This document shows positions 24,977-36,249 of a stretch of DNA of 64,000 nt, piece by piece (position 1 is the stretch's first letter; each line of letters starts with the position of its first letter). A program made the translations under genes and the position numbers. The notes beneath the pieces were generated by a model that did not search any database, had not been told where the DNA came from, and saw only the letters and a list, made by a program, of their open reading frames with translations. The DNA is from Leptodontidium sp. MPI-SDFR-AT-0119 (taxonomy: Eukaryota > Ascomycota > Leotiomycetes > Helotiales > Leptodontidiaceae), in contig JAHLEZ010000012.1 in NCBI GenBank assembly GCA_020726505.1, positions 1,364,001 through 1,428,000 on the forward strand, read 5' to 3'.

Positions 24977-27900
24977 AGTGGAAGAGGAGCGTTGGATTGT
25001 ATTTTCCTACTTGAGTAGAATGCGATTCGTGATTGAACTTGTTCAACGGCAGCGTAACTCTAAATCGACGTTATTTTAGTTGGTTGGGAGTGAGATGAAA
25101 CTACTGTACAGTAGGCATGCAGCATGCAGATTTGCTTCCCTTCCCTATCCCTTTCCTTCCAACTTTGCTTATTTTAGCTTCCTAACAACGGGCGGGGAGT
25201 ACAGATAGTGCTCCCGCCGGAAAACGTGTTCTTACGTTATGGGGATTTTTGAGTTTTTTTCTTCTTTTTTAAATTTTTTTTTGACAGCGGGTTCGGCAAG
25301 GATAGGATGGGATGGAATGGGAAGCATCTAAGCGAGACGGAGGAGTTCGAGAGATAATGCAGAGCTAGTGGAAAGGGTATTGATCGACGTTATTAGGGAG
25401 GAAGAGGAGGAGCTGATGTGTGTTTGATATTCTGCATGAGTATGAATAGAAACGGGTTCTAGACTTTGGCGAATTGAGTTTTGAGGATTTGGGAGGATTT
25501 GGTCTGTGTTGAAACAGAGTGGGTGATGGGAATGGTGGGGGAAAAGAAACATGTGAGGAGATATGGATGCGGGAGCGTTTTACTGCGGAGGAGCGATGTG
25601 GCTGGTACCTTACTGTACCTGTCATATCATGGACCTCACATCGTGGGGAAGACGTGATTTGCTTCGACGAGAGCGGTGTGGACTTCGCTGATGGAAACTG
25701 CGAAACGAAACATCGGATGTTTATGTTTTATCGACCCAAAGAATTTGGTTCGGCACTTATACTTTGGACGGTTTCGTGTACACTTCCCGTTCTTGCAGCG
25801 ATAGTAGTGTTGCATCGTGCATCGTGCATGTTATGGGAGGTAGGTTAGTAGGTTTGGTGGGTAGTCTGTCCCACTATTCTTTGTTTCTCTCGACGTGCAT
25901 GGCGCCATGCATGAGATGATAATGTGCCGATGTCTTAAATATCGTACCTTTGAGTGGACTCGGGGAGTAGGAGGAGGAGTCGAGGTGGTGTTTCTTTGAC
26001 TCTGACTCGGTAAGGACTCCCGCTCTGTTTCTTTTCTTTGACTTGCATGGCGTGGATTTTGCCGTGTGAGGGAACATCGTGCTGGAGATCTGGCTCCTTC
26101 GTCGCCACTTGTGATCTGTCTGATTTTCTGAATTATCCAATGTCTCAGTCCTTCTTGACATGCTATTGGATGAAGGATATGCAGACCCTCAGCTGCTAGT
26201 GAAGTGGAGATGGTGAAGTAGTGTACCAAACTATGGAATGGAAATCACATATTAAGATCACTTATAATGCAAGGTTAAGGAGTCCGTAAGAAGATGTTCA
26301 ACCCCCAGTTCGTACTTTGTACGAGTAACTCGGCTCGCTCTGTCTATTGTTCCAGTCCGAAAAGATGATTCCGTGGTACCGAACCATATCAAACCTACTT
26401 TCGAGAAGGTTTATGGAGATAGACCTAAGCATCAGGAAGCATCTGAAGTATCGAAGACCAGGATCTCCAATTTGGAAATGAATTGCAAACCCAAAGAAAG
26501 GCGCGCGGCGCATCAAGTCTTAATTCGCTCCCCCCTTCTTCCTTCTTCTTTCGCGAACCCCAGATCGTCACTCCCATCACTGCGGTTAGTACCGAGATGA
26601 GATGAGGAACGTGGGTTACTTGATCCATCAACCTCTTGAATGAGTCGGATTAAAGCAGACGTCCGTGGTCTTTCAATCTCCAATTTCCAATTCGAAGGTC
26701 GACCTGATTCGATTCTGGCACGCACATCGTCATGAAAAGCTCCACCCAGTGACCCAGCTGGATATTCCCATTCTTTTCTTCGGAGATTCAAATCGATAAA
26801 AGACCCGCTGCCGGGTCGCTGTGTTCTGACAGCCGGTAAGCTAGGGAACGTGGTCGGATTTCTTTTCTCAATGGAGAGGGGGAACGTGGGGCGGGATTGA
26901 AATGTCTCTCTGCTTTGGGAATGGTAAGGTACTGCGACCTGTGCTTTTCTGGATCACGGAGGTGGAATGGGTCGATCCAGAGGATTGAAAGGACGACCAA
27001 GCAAGGCAAGGTATGGATGGATCCTTGTAGACAGATATCGGTTTCGTTTCTTGGGTCACTCACTCGCTCACTTGTTTCTGACGGATGAGTGAGTGAGTCG
27101 TTGTCAATATTTGGCTACGAAAGACTCCAGAGAGAGGGGAGATGTGACGTCTAGTCCTTCTGGTATGTCTCGTATGTAAGTACCTTTGTACCGCAAGACG
27201 CCACTGTGGTACTCGAGTAGCGATACCCGACCTGATAACTGGCATGGGTAGGAGCCGGATCCTCACCTTCCCACAACGCCTCTCGGGCAGGGGTTCTTGA
27301 CAGTATCCATGGCGGCATGGCAGGCATGGTGGCAGGGTCTCCGCATGTCGTCCAGGGTTTGTCGACCCTAGAAGCTTCAGGAGTGGGCTCCAGAAGAGCG
27401 GGATACTGGGATGATCAGTCAGTCAGGGGTTCGGTGTCTCGCCAAGAGCCAATGGAACGAACTCCCTGAATTGTAGAAGGGAAAGGGGCCCTGGCATGTG
27501 CAGGACTGCTGCAGAAAAGCTGCAGGAGGAAATCTCGAATATGATTGTAGAATAGCCGAGGGGATGGCGAAATTGAGTTGGAAGATGGAGGGGTAGGTAC
27601 CTAGGTAGGAAGGAGTTGGTGGTAGGTTTGAAAGAGTTACAGTATGTTTTTTATGGTTGCTCTACTCCTTCAAAACAATCAACGAACGAGGCGGGAAAGG
27701 AAGGGGAGGTCCTAGGTGTATCATTCAGCTTTGGGCTCTTGGGAAGAATAAAAATAGTATAACACAAACAGCTAAGTAACTCATTAAACAAGTGACTAAC
27801 ACGGACTAAGGACAAGTCTCCGTTGAGTCCGGCTTCCTCCTCGTGCTGACTGGACTGGAATGGCTAACTGTTCTGATAGTGACCTGCATCTCACACTTTG

Positions 27901-27994
27901 CTCTATCAGGACTCGGTAACAAAGTAATAATGCAAACATGGGTGACGCGAGTAATTGCTGTATTATTGGTGGGGTTACGGACGTAGAGCATAGA

Positions 27995-28016
27995 AGACCA
28001 GACCAGACCAGACCAG
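27995..28016 (+). repeat. AGACC pentamer repeat
   Basis: Four tandem AGACC units lie in the gene-free stretch, just left of where the strand composition switches. Confidence 0.7.
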
Positions 28017-28500
28017 GTGATTGGCCCCCGCTGCAGAATAACAGCATGTGTTTATTTGTTTGTTTGGGTTTGCCAGGTCTGCGTGAAGGAAGGTTGTTAT
28101 GGAGGTAATTTAGCTTAAATTTGCTTCGATAGCTTCCTTGGGGGCGATGTCTAAGCTCAGGCTCTCTTTCTGTTTGGCTTGAACCTGAACATGACGAAGA
28201 AGAACAAAACCACAATTTAGCGGCATCATGGGGCGTTCTGGGGTGCCGAGATAGCGTGGCATGCGCAAGCCCGCTATTTGAAGTCCCCCCCCCCCCGATC
28301 TGAGTTAGAGGGCTTGGAGGGGGGAATTGCCTCAAGTGCCGGGGCTTATGTCTAAAATACCCCGTTTTGTCGGGTCTTTCTGGCGCGACAGTGCGAAGAA
28401 CGAAAGAGGAGAGAGTACATAGACAGTCCAACGCGGTATTGGTGGGTGTTGTTTGCTATGTAGATGGCTCTGGTTGTATTGCAACACAGCAGCATATGCT

Positions 28501-30017
28501 CGGCTAAGTTCAACACCAAGACCTTGTAGGTGGCTTCCTCCTCGTCTCTACCACTAACTCCAACTCCATTAACCCAATCAACCACCCTGCCCGACTGTCC
28601 GAGCGATCATGACGAAAGAGTCACCACCGACCCCCGAACTGAACTGACGAACGCCATGTGCCATGCAGCATTGCAGCCACGATTGTATAAAATAACGTCC
28701 GAGCGACGACAGACTTGCGAATGGGGGCATTCTAGAAGTAGCTCCCCTTTGGTGCTACAAACCCGTACGAAGCCAATCCCAGACTGGTCGGGACTGACTG
28801 ACTCTAGTCCTGATCCTGATCCTGGCCTTCCATCAATCCTTCCAGGTCCCTGTCCCAGACCCTGTCCTAGGCTGGCTGCTGCTCCTGCCCAGGTGCCCTG
28901 CTCTTCTCTGGTCTGGTGGTGTTACTGCTGGTGCTTTTCCGGTGCTGCCAGAAGCTGCTGCTTGCTTCGCTTTCTTCCATGTCTTCCATTGGACTCGAAT
29001 TGTCTCTGTCCAGGCGGATGGGCATTCGCTCTTGCTCGCCCCTCGCCCTTACTGTACCCCCCCCAGTCATATCTGAATTAACTATCCAGACTCCTTCCTC
29101 GTCGAACTCGATTTCACCCTCTTGTCTCCCTCCCCTCCTCTCTTCTCCTTTCCCTCTTTTTCCCACCCACCACCCTCCCTCCACCCAACCTCCTACCCGC
29201 AAATGCTGTTTGATGTCTCCATCTCGATCGACTTCATCCACTGCTTGTCTGTTTCTGCCCAGAGACCACGACCCCTGATTACGGTCCTCTGTGCTGTGCT
29301 GCGCTGCGCTGCCTTGCCTGCCCAATCCCCTGCTCAGGACCAGGATTCCATTGCCTGGCCGCCCAGTTCCGCCTCCAAGAGCTCGAACCACCACTTCCAA
29401 CTCCCATCCCCGAAGGCCACGAGCCAGTCAGTCCAGTAGTCGGCGTGCAAAGGGAAGTGCGCCATTGCCCACCCACCCATCCATCCATCCATCGAGAATC
29501 TGGCCTGGTCGGCTCTGCATCTCTATTTCGCTCAATCCAGTACCTGATCTTCACGCCGCCTCCCTTGAGCTCTAATCTCACTCGCCCGGTATATGCATTA
29601 GCAGCAGGAGCTTGCGCGCCGGACCTGGTGGCATACATAAGGCTACTCCTGTACCTACTCTCGCCGCGCTCCACTTTCAACACAGCACCACCTTCCAGAA
29701 TCGAATCCCCCCGTCAATCGCCTCGCGGGCTCAACCGCCACTGCCCTGCCTTGCCTTGCCTTGCCTTGCCCTACCCAACCCTACCGTGATACGATACTCT
29801 CTGTACCCTAGGGACTTGCTCTATCCTACAGTGGTGCTGTCCACCGTGAAACAGGAGTCGACGGAACCTTAACCGGCCTAAAGCCTTCACTGCCACGCCT
29901 AGCCCTTATCCCAGACCAGACACCCACCCGCGTTAGGGCCGAGGACATTTGGCAGATAACTTATCCCGCCCCCTCCAGAACGAACCGTCTCCCACAGACG
30001 TGGGCAGCATTCATTAC
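28501..30017 (+). promoter_or_regulatory. C-rich long leader/promoter of the RING-PH-VWA scaffold gene
   Basis: In contrast to the preceding 11 kb, the plus strand here is strongly C/T-rich, for example at 29100-29200. This is typical of transcribed 5' leaders and core promoters of filamentous fungi. It contains CCAT repeats at 29477-29492 and CCTTG repeats at 29748-29771. Several short upstream ATG frames (28530, 28916, 29122, 29612) would act as uORFs if the whole stretch is leader. Where transcription starts cannot be read from the sequence. Confidence 0.45.
29748..29771 (+). repeat. CCTTG pentamer repeat
   Basis: About five tandem CCTTG units lie in the C-rich leader region of the downstream scaffold gene, with no coding frame. 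Confidence 0.75.
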
Positions 30018-33000
30018 ATGTCGAAAAACTTCTTTGGTCTCAGTCTCTCCCATCGAGAACCCCCAGCCGTCTCCTCCAAGACTGAGCCGAAGGCATATAG
30101 AAAAAGGGACCAGGTTTCGGCCCTGTATGAGCTTGGACTGCTAGACGATTCGGATAAAAGAACCATCAGGCGCGAGAACAAGGGCAGGGAGGCACCTGGT
30201 GCTGGTGGAGCCCGCGTTGTAGCATCCCATCTAAAAAAGAGTACTACCTATTCCATTTCCATCCTCGACTCCGCCCCTCACCTATCTGTACAATTAATGA
30301 TCTGATCTCGCTCCGCATCGACTGACCCAGAATTTTTCTGCAGACGCACCTCATATGACCAACGACTATACTCGAGGGACTTCTCACAACTCGCCGACCT
30401 CGACCAGCAACAACTCTCTCTACAGCAAGGACAGCAGAGGTTCGAGCGACCTGCGCAAGCGTGCGGGCGGTGGAATGGCAGGTATGCTGGATACAGACCG
30501 GAGCCGTACAAGGCGGGAGAGGACCTTTGTTGGAAGCGAATGTGCTGTGTGCGAGGAGCCATTGGAACATACACTTCGCGGGGAGAGGATACTTCAGTTC
30601 TCATGTGGCCATGTCTCTCACGAAGCCTGCTTTTACGAATATATCAAGGAGTTCGAGTCACAGTACTGTCCGACCTGTAACGCGCCATTAGGGTTGGACA
30701 CGAGTAGGGGAGGCAATGTTCTTGACATTGGTAAGAAATTTGGCAGCGGTTCGTCTCCCTCTTCCATATCAGGTAGCTGATGTGTCTGTTATACAGAAAA
30801 GCTAAGTAGTATCGTGCGGTCAGTGTCAGCTAGCGACCAGTCTGTCAGGTCTCAACAAACCCCTACACCCACTGCTTGGGATAGCCAGACTGTACGACCT
30901 CCGAGCAGAGAGTCAAGTGCGAGACAACTCCCTCGAGAAAATCGAGACAGCAGCAGAGATTCCAGAGATAGCAATAATAGAGACAGCAATCATGGAAGCA
31001 GCCGAGACAGCAGGGACAGTCGGGAACGAGCATCAAGATACGCTGCGCCTTCGAGAATATCACACAGCCGAAACGACTCCGAGGCAACTGGCCCTGCATC
31101 ATCGGTAGGATATCCAGAAACTGCGGTTAGCGGACCACCACGTCGCCATGACTACGATGTTCAATCCATGGAAACTAGCCTGATTAGCCCAAGAGCCAGC
31201 GTCGCAAGGAATCCAATACCGCCACCATCTGTAAGCGTCCGGTCAGAGTTCCCGACCTTAAACCGATCCCGGCAACAGCAAACCCTTACTTGCTTAATCA
31301 CGATTGAGGTCCCTGATAACAAATGGCGGCCCGACCCTGATGATCTTCGATCAGCACCACCTCTACCCTCCATCCGGCCAGAAGACACTTACGCGAGACC
31401 ACCATCACCAGCACAGAGTGCGCCACGCTTCTATCCATATGAGCAACCAGAGGTATTGGAAGAAATCACCGAAAATCTTCGGAACAGAGTGGACAATTGG
31501 CATGGCTTGGACTTTGAAAGGTTCGTATATCAATACATTTAGAGATTTAGATCTAATATCAAGACAGATTCGGCAAGTTACGTTTGTACGGCACTATTCG
31601 AGTTGGCAAAGACAAACAGTCTTGGCAGGAACTGGAGTGCTTCTTGTTCGCCGAGATGCTCATCTGTGTGAAGGAAAAGAAGGTCGCAATGCCACAACAA
31701 TGGGACGACCAGAACTCCCCAAGGAAAAACACCAGATGCACACTCAAGGGATCCATCCTGATCAAGAAACACTTGAACGAAGTCATCGAATCAGGAAGTG
31801 GTAAAAGCAACCTTGGCCAAACCGAAAAGATCACCATGTCTAATCTTCGACCAGCAGACGAAAACGTTTTGACCTTGAGTCTTTCAGTGGCCGAGCTACC
31901 TTCCTTCCATCTTCGCTTCGATAACAGAAACCAATTGAAGCTTTGGCAACAGGCTCTCCTGGACTTGAATGCTGTTGAAGGCTCTCCAATTCGAAGCCCG
32001 GAATACGATCTCTCGGAAACAGACGAAGAGGACTGGCAACGAGTATCGAACCCGAAACGTGTGTCGTCGCTCAACTCCTCATCCTACGGTGGGCCTCGAT
32101 CTGTCACCACTGCTCCTACGGAATACACCAGTGCTCGAGGCATGCGGCTTCCAGCAGCAGTCCATGTTCCAGTTGATATTGTTGTGGTCATCCCAGTATC
32201 TTCGTCGATGCAAGGGGTGAAGATCAGCCTTGTCAGAGATGCGTTGAAATTCATGGTACAAAACCTCGGAGAACGCGATCGCATGGGTTTGGTCACTTTC
32301 GGGTCAAGTGGAGGAGCCGCTCCTTTGGTAGGCATGACCTCAAAAGCCTGGAACGGATGGACAAATATCTTGGCATCTATTCGACCTGTTGGACAAAAGA
32401 GTCACCGAGCAGATGTCGTAGATGGAGCCAATATTGCCATGGATCTGCTCATGTCTCGGAAATCAAGCAACCCAATCGCCACCATCCTCTTGATCAGCGA
32501 TTCATCAACCTCTGATGCTGAGAGTGTTGATTTCGTTGTATCAAGAGCAGAGGCTGCAAAGTAAGTTTTATCTTACTACACGTGAAGTACAAACTATTCT
32601 AACAATCACAGGATTGCTATTCACTCGTTCGGACTTGGCATGACCCATAAACCCGATACCATGATTGAGCTGTCCACCCGAACTAAAGCCTCCTATACCT
32701 ATGTCAAGGATTGGATGATGCTTCGAGAATGTCTTGCTGGCTGCATGGGTGCCCTGCAAACGATGTCTCACCAGAATGTGAAGCTAAAGTTGCGACTGCC
32801 TGAAGGATCGCCAGCGAAATTCGTCAAGATTAGTGGTGCATTGCAGATTACGAAACGTGCAACCGGGAAAGACGCCGAGGCTTCCTTGGGAGATCTCAGA
32901 TTTGGCGACAAGAGAGATATATTGGTTCAGCTTGTTATCGCACCGGACAACGCATCACAAGAACAACTTCCTCAGGATCCTTGGGAGTCAATTGTTTCTG

Positions 33001-33827
33001 GCCTTGAAGCTCTTGGCGGACCACTCGACAAGGAGGATGAACGCACCGTATCTATCGAAGAGGTACCGCTCATCCAAGCGGACCTCACTTGGGGCGACAT
33101 TCTTCGCGATGGTACACTGACACACCTCCCTCGTCCTTCACTTCTCGCAATTACTATGCTTCCAACACCGACAGCTCAACAACAAAAGAAATCTGCATGG
33201 CCGAATACCCCTCCAATTCCTCCTCATCCAAGTGTTGTCCAACGACGCATGGAGCTCCTTACTTCCGACATGCTCACTCGAGCACTTACCCTCGTCTCTC
33301 GCGGTCAACACGACCGCGCTCAACATCTCCTTCACGAAACCCGTTCTATTTTGAAGGGCCTTGGCAAAGGTGGCCTTCCACCGATTCCTCCAACTCCTCA
33401 TGCAAAATCACCTGGCGCTACCTTGGATACATCCTCACCTACTTCGGCTACACCTGATCGCCGTCGCACACCATCGCCCCCCACGTCCGCTCACACCACC
33501 AATGGATCCATCCATCGACATCATTCAAACGATGCTCTTTCTATAGGCTCATCTCCTGGTATCGACCCCGTTACTGTTGCAGCGCTTGATGCCGAGCTTG
33601 AAGCCAGCTTGGAATGGATCAACCACCCTGCAGTATTCGGACGAGATAGCAGGAAGGCTGTACTTCAAGCCATCGGTGTTATCAGCAGCCAAAGAGGCTA
33701 CACTTTCCGCACTCCAGTCGAAAGTCTCTGGGCCGGGCGTGTAGGCGGTGTCAAGAAATTGACTGAGCGCAGCCGCGAGTGGCGCGAGGAAAGCGGTAAC
33801 GATGTCGGCATCATGGAAGAGAGCTAA
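30018..33827 (+). CDS. Far1/Ste5-like scaffold: RING-H2, PH and VWA domains
   Basis: This is a predicted 1,180-aa scaffold protein of the pheromone-response MAP kinase pathway, related to yeast Far1 and Ste5. Exons are 30018-30240, 30344-30730, 30797-31520, 31568-32560 and 32612-33827; introns are 103, 66, 47 and 51 nt. A RING-H2 domain at about 141-190 has CAVC, CGHVSHEAC and CPTC. A Ser/Arg-rich linker (RDSNNRDSNHGSSRDSRDSR) follows. A PH domain spans about 446-585, starting KLRLYGTIRVG and ending in a typical KLWQQALLDLN helix. A VWA domain runs from about 645. Its metal site is degenerate: IPVSSSM instead of DxSxS, so metal binding is unlikely, as in Ste5. In this family the RING binds G-beta and the PH domain binds membrane lipid. 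The exact orthology (Far1-like rather than Ste5) is inference. The gene has an exceptionally long upstream non-coding stretch. Confidence 0.85.
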
Positions 33828-36249
33828 TCTACTGGTTGCCACTTCCTTCTTCGAATTATATATTGGTCTCGGACAACACACCCAACCGGACTCTCCTATG
33901 TATCTTTCACCTCGGCGGTTTCACTCTTGCCCGCGACATACCACAGACAGAATTACCCCACGATGTTATGGCTAGTTTTGCGCCTTGTTTCCTTCTTTTC
34001 TGTATTATACTTTGAAGCTGTTTAGCGGACAGGCTTGGACATACCCTTCCCGTTTAGTTATTTGACATGTGTTTGTTGTTTATCTTTTAGGGCTATTTTT
34101 ACTCTCATTATGGATCTGGGTATATGGGTAGCATGGCGGCTTGTGCCTTTTTTTTTTCTTTTTTTTTTTTCCTTGCGGCACGCGAGACACGGGAGTGGAG
34201 GCTGTCTGATATGTTTTGATAACGCCCCCGATGCTAGACCAAAGAGTTTCTTCATGGAGGGGAGAGGCATGTGCTGATTTTTGACGGAAGGGAAAGGGAA
34301 AATGTACAGATGACCAGAATTAACCGACTTGAAATGTTGATTGATTGATGGACGGGGCGCGAAGCCAACGAGTGGTCGAGATGAGATGAAGACGAGACAA
34401 GACTATGCATGCGATAGGGAAACGTTATAAAGATGACGATTAGGGCGTGGTGAATTATATGACTTTTCCAACCTCTGCAACTTTTTTATCATTCGTTTCA
34501 TTCCCTCTATATCGTCCCCTCTCTTCCTTCTGGTTATAAATGAGGTACTTGATGCATATTTCCCTAGCTACCAAGCGTGAGTTTCCATCCTTATTTTTTC
34601 GTCCCCTTGTCAGACTAGACTCGCTCTCTCTCTACGGGTACAGTACATAGATACTGTCTGTCTTCTCATGTAGTCTGTAGAAATAGAATGCCTGCTCCAA
34701 AATCTAAGAAGGGAATTCTAAAAAAAAACAAAAAAAAAGGGGGGGGGGAGGGGGAGGGAGATTCCTCTCGAGTTCAGCGCTACACGCGTTCGAATGCTCA
34801 CTTTCCTTAGGTACCTTACCTTGAATTCTGAGTATATTATATGACGTGTCAGCATCAGCATCAGCATCAGCGCCGACATCAGCATCGACAAAGGCAGTCA
34901 GTCAGTCGGTCATAGACTAGACGAGATGAGGCTTGACGAGACCAGACTAGGCCAGACTAGACTACGGGGTTTACGACGCGGCCAATTACCAGCCAGGCAG
35001 GCCCAGTCTCAGGGAAGTTGGTTTTTTTTGATCTATCTAGTGGTGTTGGAGTGCATTTCAGCCTTTATCGAGCAGGTTGGTCTCTACCTAGGTATATGGT
35101 AACGAAGTAAGAAGTAAGACGTCACTCCCGTCTCGCTTAAGGAGAGACGAGGTAGAGGTAGATAGATGAAATATCTAGTGTTGGGAGGTAGGTATGAAAG
35201 TGGGCATGGGAAGAGGGAACCGCACCCATCGCTTTTTTCCTCGTAGTCTGTGACCTATCATGAACCAGCCTTGTCCGAGAAGGGAAGATGTGATGTGTTA
35301 GAAGGGTTTCAAGGGTATGATTTCATGGGGATTGGGGCTCGCGTTGGTGCCTCGGGTTGGAAATCTCACGTAATCGCAACCCGAGAGGTGATGGGTGAGA
35401 GGTTGATTTTGATTTTGATGGGCTGTGGATGTTTGGATGTTTGGATGTGGATGTGTGGAGGAGGGGGTGAGATGCGTATGTTTACCAGAGTTGCTGTTGT
35501 GATGATCGTGAGTATGTATGGGCTGGATGGTGATGGGGAGAAGTCGGTGCCTTGGCTGGCTGGTTGTTGGGTAGCTGTGCTGTGTAGGCTTGGGAAGGGA
35601 CTACTTGGAGAGGGGAGTGAGAGATTGGAAGATTGGTTGATACATATAGAGTTAGAGGGGTTGGATTGAGTATCTCTATATGTAGTGGGTGTTAGTATAG
35701 TCGTGGTGAGTGACACCGTATCTAAAGTTTCGATTTCTGAATTCTGAATCCAGGATCTTGGATCTCGAATCTTGAATGTGAGATGTGCATACAGACTAGA
35801 CTAGACTGGGATTCGATTGGAGAACAAGGAAGAAAAACGCTTGGGACTGAATGGTATTGGATGATATGGCGACTACCGAGCTTCAAAGGCGCATCGGAGT
35901 GGATATTTGCCCGTTCCATGGATCATCTACCCGAGGATGACAGCCTTATGGTGTTTTGTGGCTCAAGCAGTGCCACGGTCTGTGTTTAGGCATAGGTTCT
36001 GGTTTCTGGGTTTCTTGCATGTGGATGTACTGCACCGAGCTATATATTGTCTTCTATCCCTCGGCTGGATACTATTTTCTCTTTTGGTTTTTGTAGCTTG
36101 TGTTTCTTGTGGCTGTTTCTGTGATTGTTGAGTGCTGGATTCCTGAACTATTGATTTGTTGACTTTAGAGAGGGACGAAAGAAGTAAACAGCAATCCATC
36201 CTTCAACTTGGAGTGTCTACTATCTCTAGTCTACATTCAACACATCACC
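33828..36249. other. non-coding interval with simple repeats
   Basis: These 2.4 kb between two plus-strand genes have no supportable coding frame. They contain poly-T tracts at 34150-34171 and an A-run/G-run purine tract at 34721-34756. A CAGCAT repeat is at 34849-34886, CAGACTAG-type repeats at 34905-34965, and a GTACAGTAC motif at 34638-34646. The final 100 bp before 36250 are the promoter of the FAD monooxygenase gene. Confidence 0.5.
34849..34886 (+). repeat. CAGCAT hexamer repeat
   Basis: Imperfect tandem copies of CAGCAT (TCAGCATCAGCATCAGCATC and decayed copies), followed by CAGT repeats. It is non-coding. Confidence 0.7.

Larger units (their letters stand above)
17221..28500. other. 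11.3 kb gene-free stretch with microsatellites and G-rich plus strand
   Basis: No frame in this stretch looks like protein. All open frames are short, repetitive and overlap one another on both strands, and no splice chain joins them. The plus strand is rich in G over C through most of it (for example around 20400, 23900 and 25400). It contains GATG, AGACC and GGGCA tandem repeats and several GTAC(A/T)GTAC motifs. It is not AT-rich, so it does not look like heavily RIP-mutated repeat DNA. Likely roles are a very long regulatory region, an unannotated non-coding transcript, or both. Confidence 0.6.

Noticed and set aside
27796..28431. 211-codon open frame on the minus strand in the desert
   Set aside because: Low-complexity, arginine/proline-rich composition, runs through a poly-C tract and an AGACC repeat, no domain or splice partner.
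28867..29683. Overlapping open frames of 105-177 codons on both strands
   Set aside because: They arise from C-rich leader DNA and CCAT/CCTTG repeats, with frames open on both strands at once.
16388..30017. Desert as RIP-degraded transposon DNA
   Set aside because: Base composition is not AT-rich and no repeated or transposase-like segments are visible; a dinucleotide RIP index would settle it.
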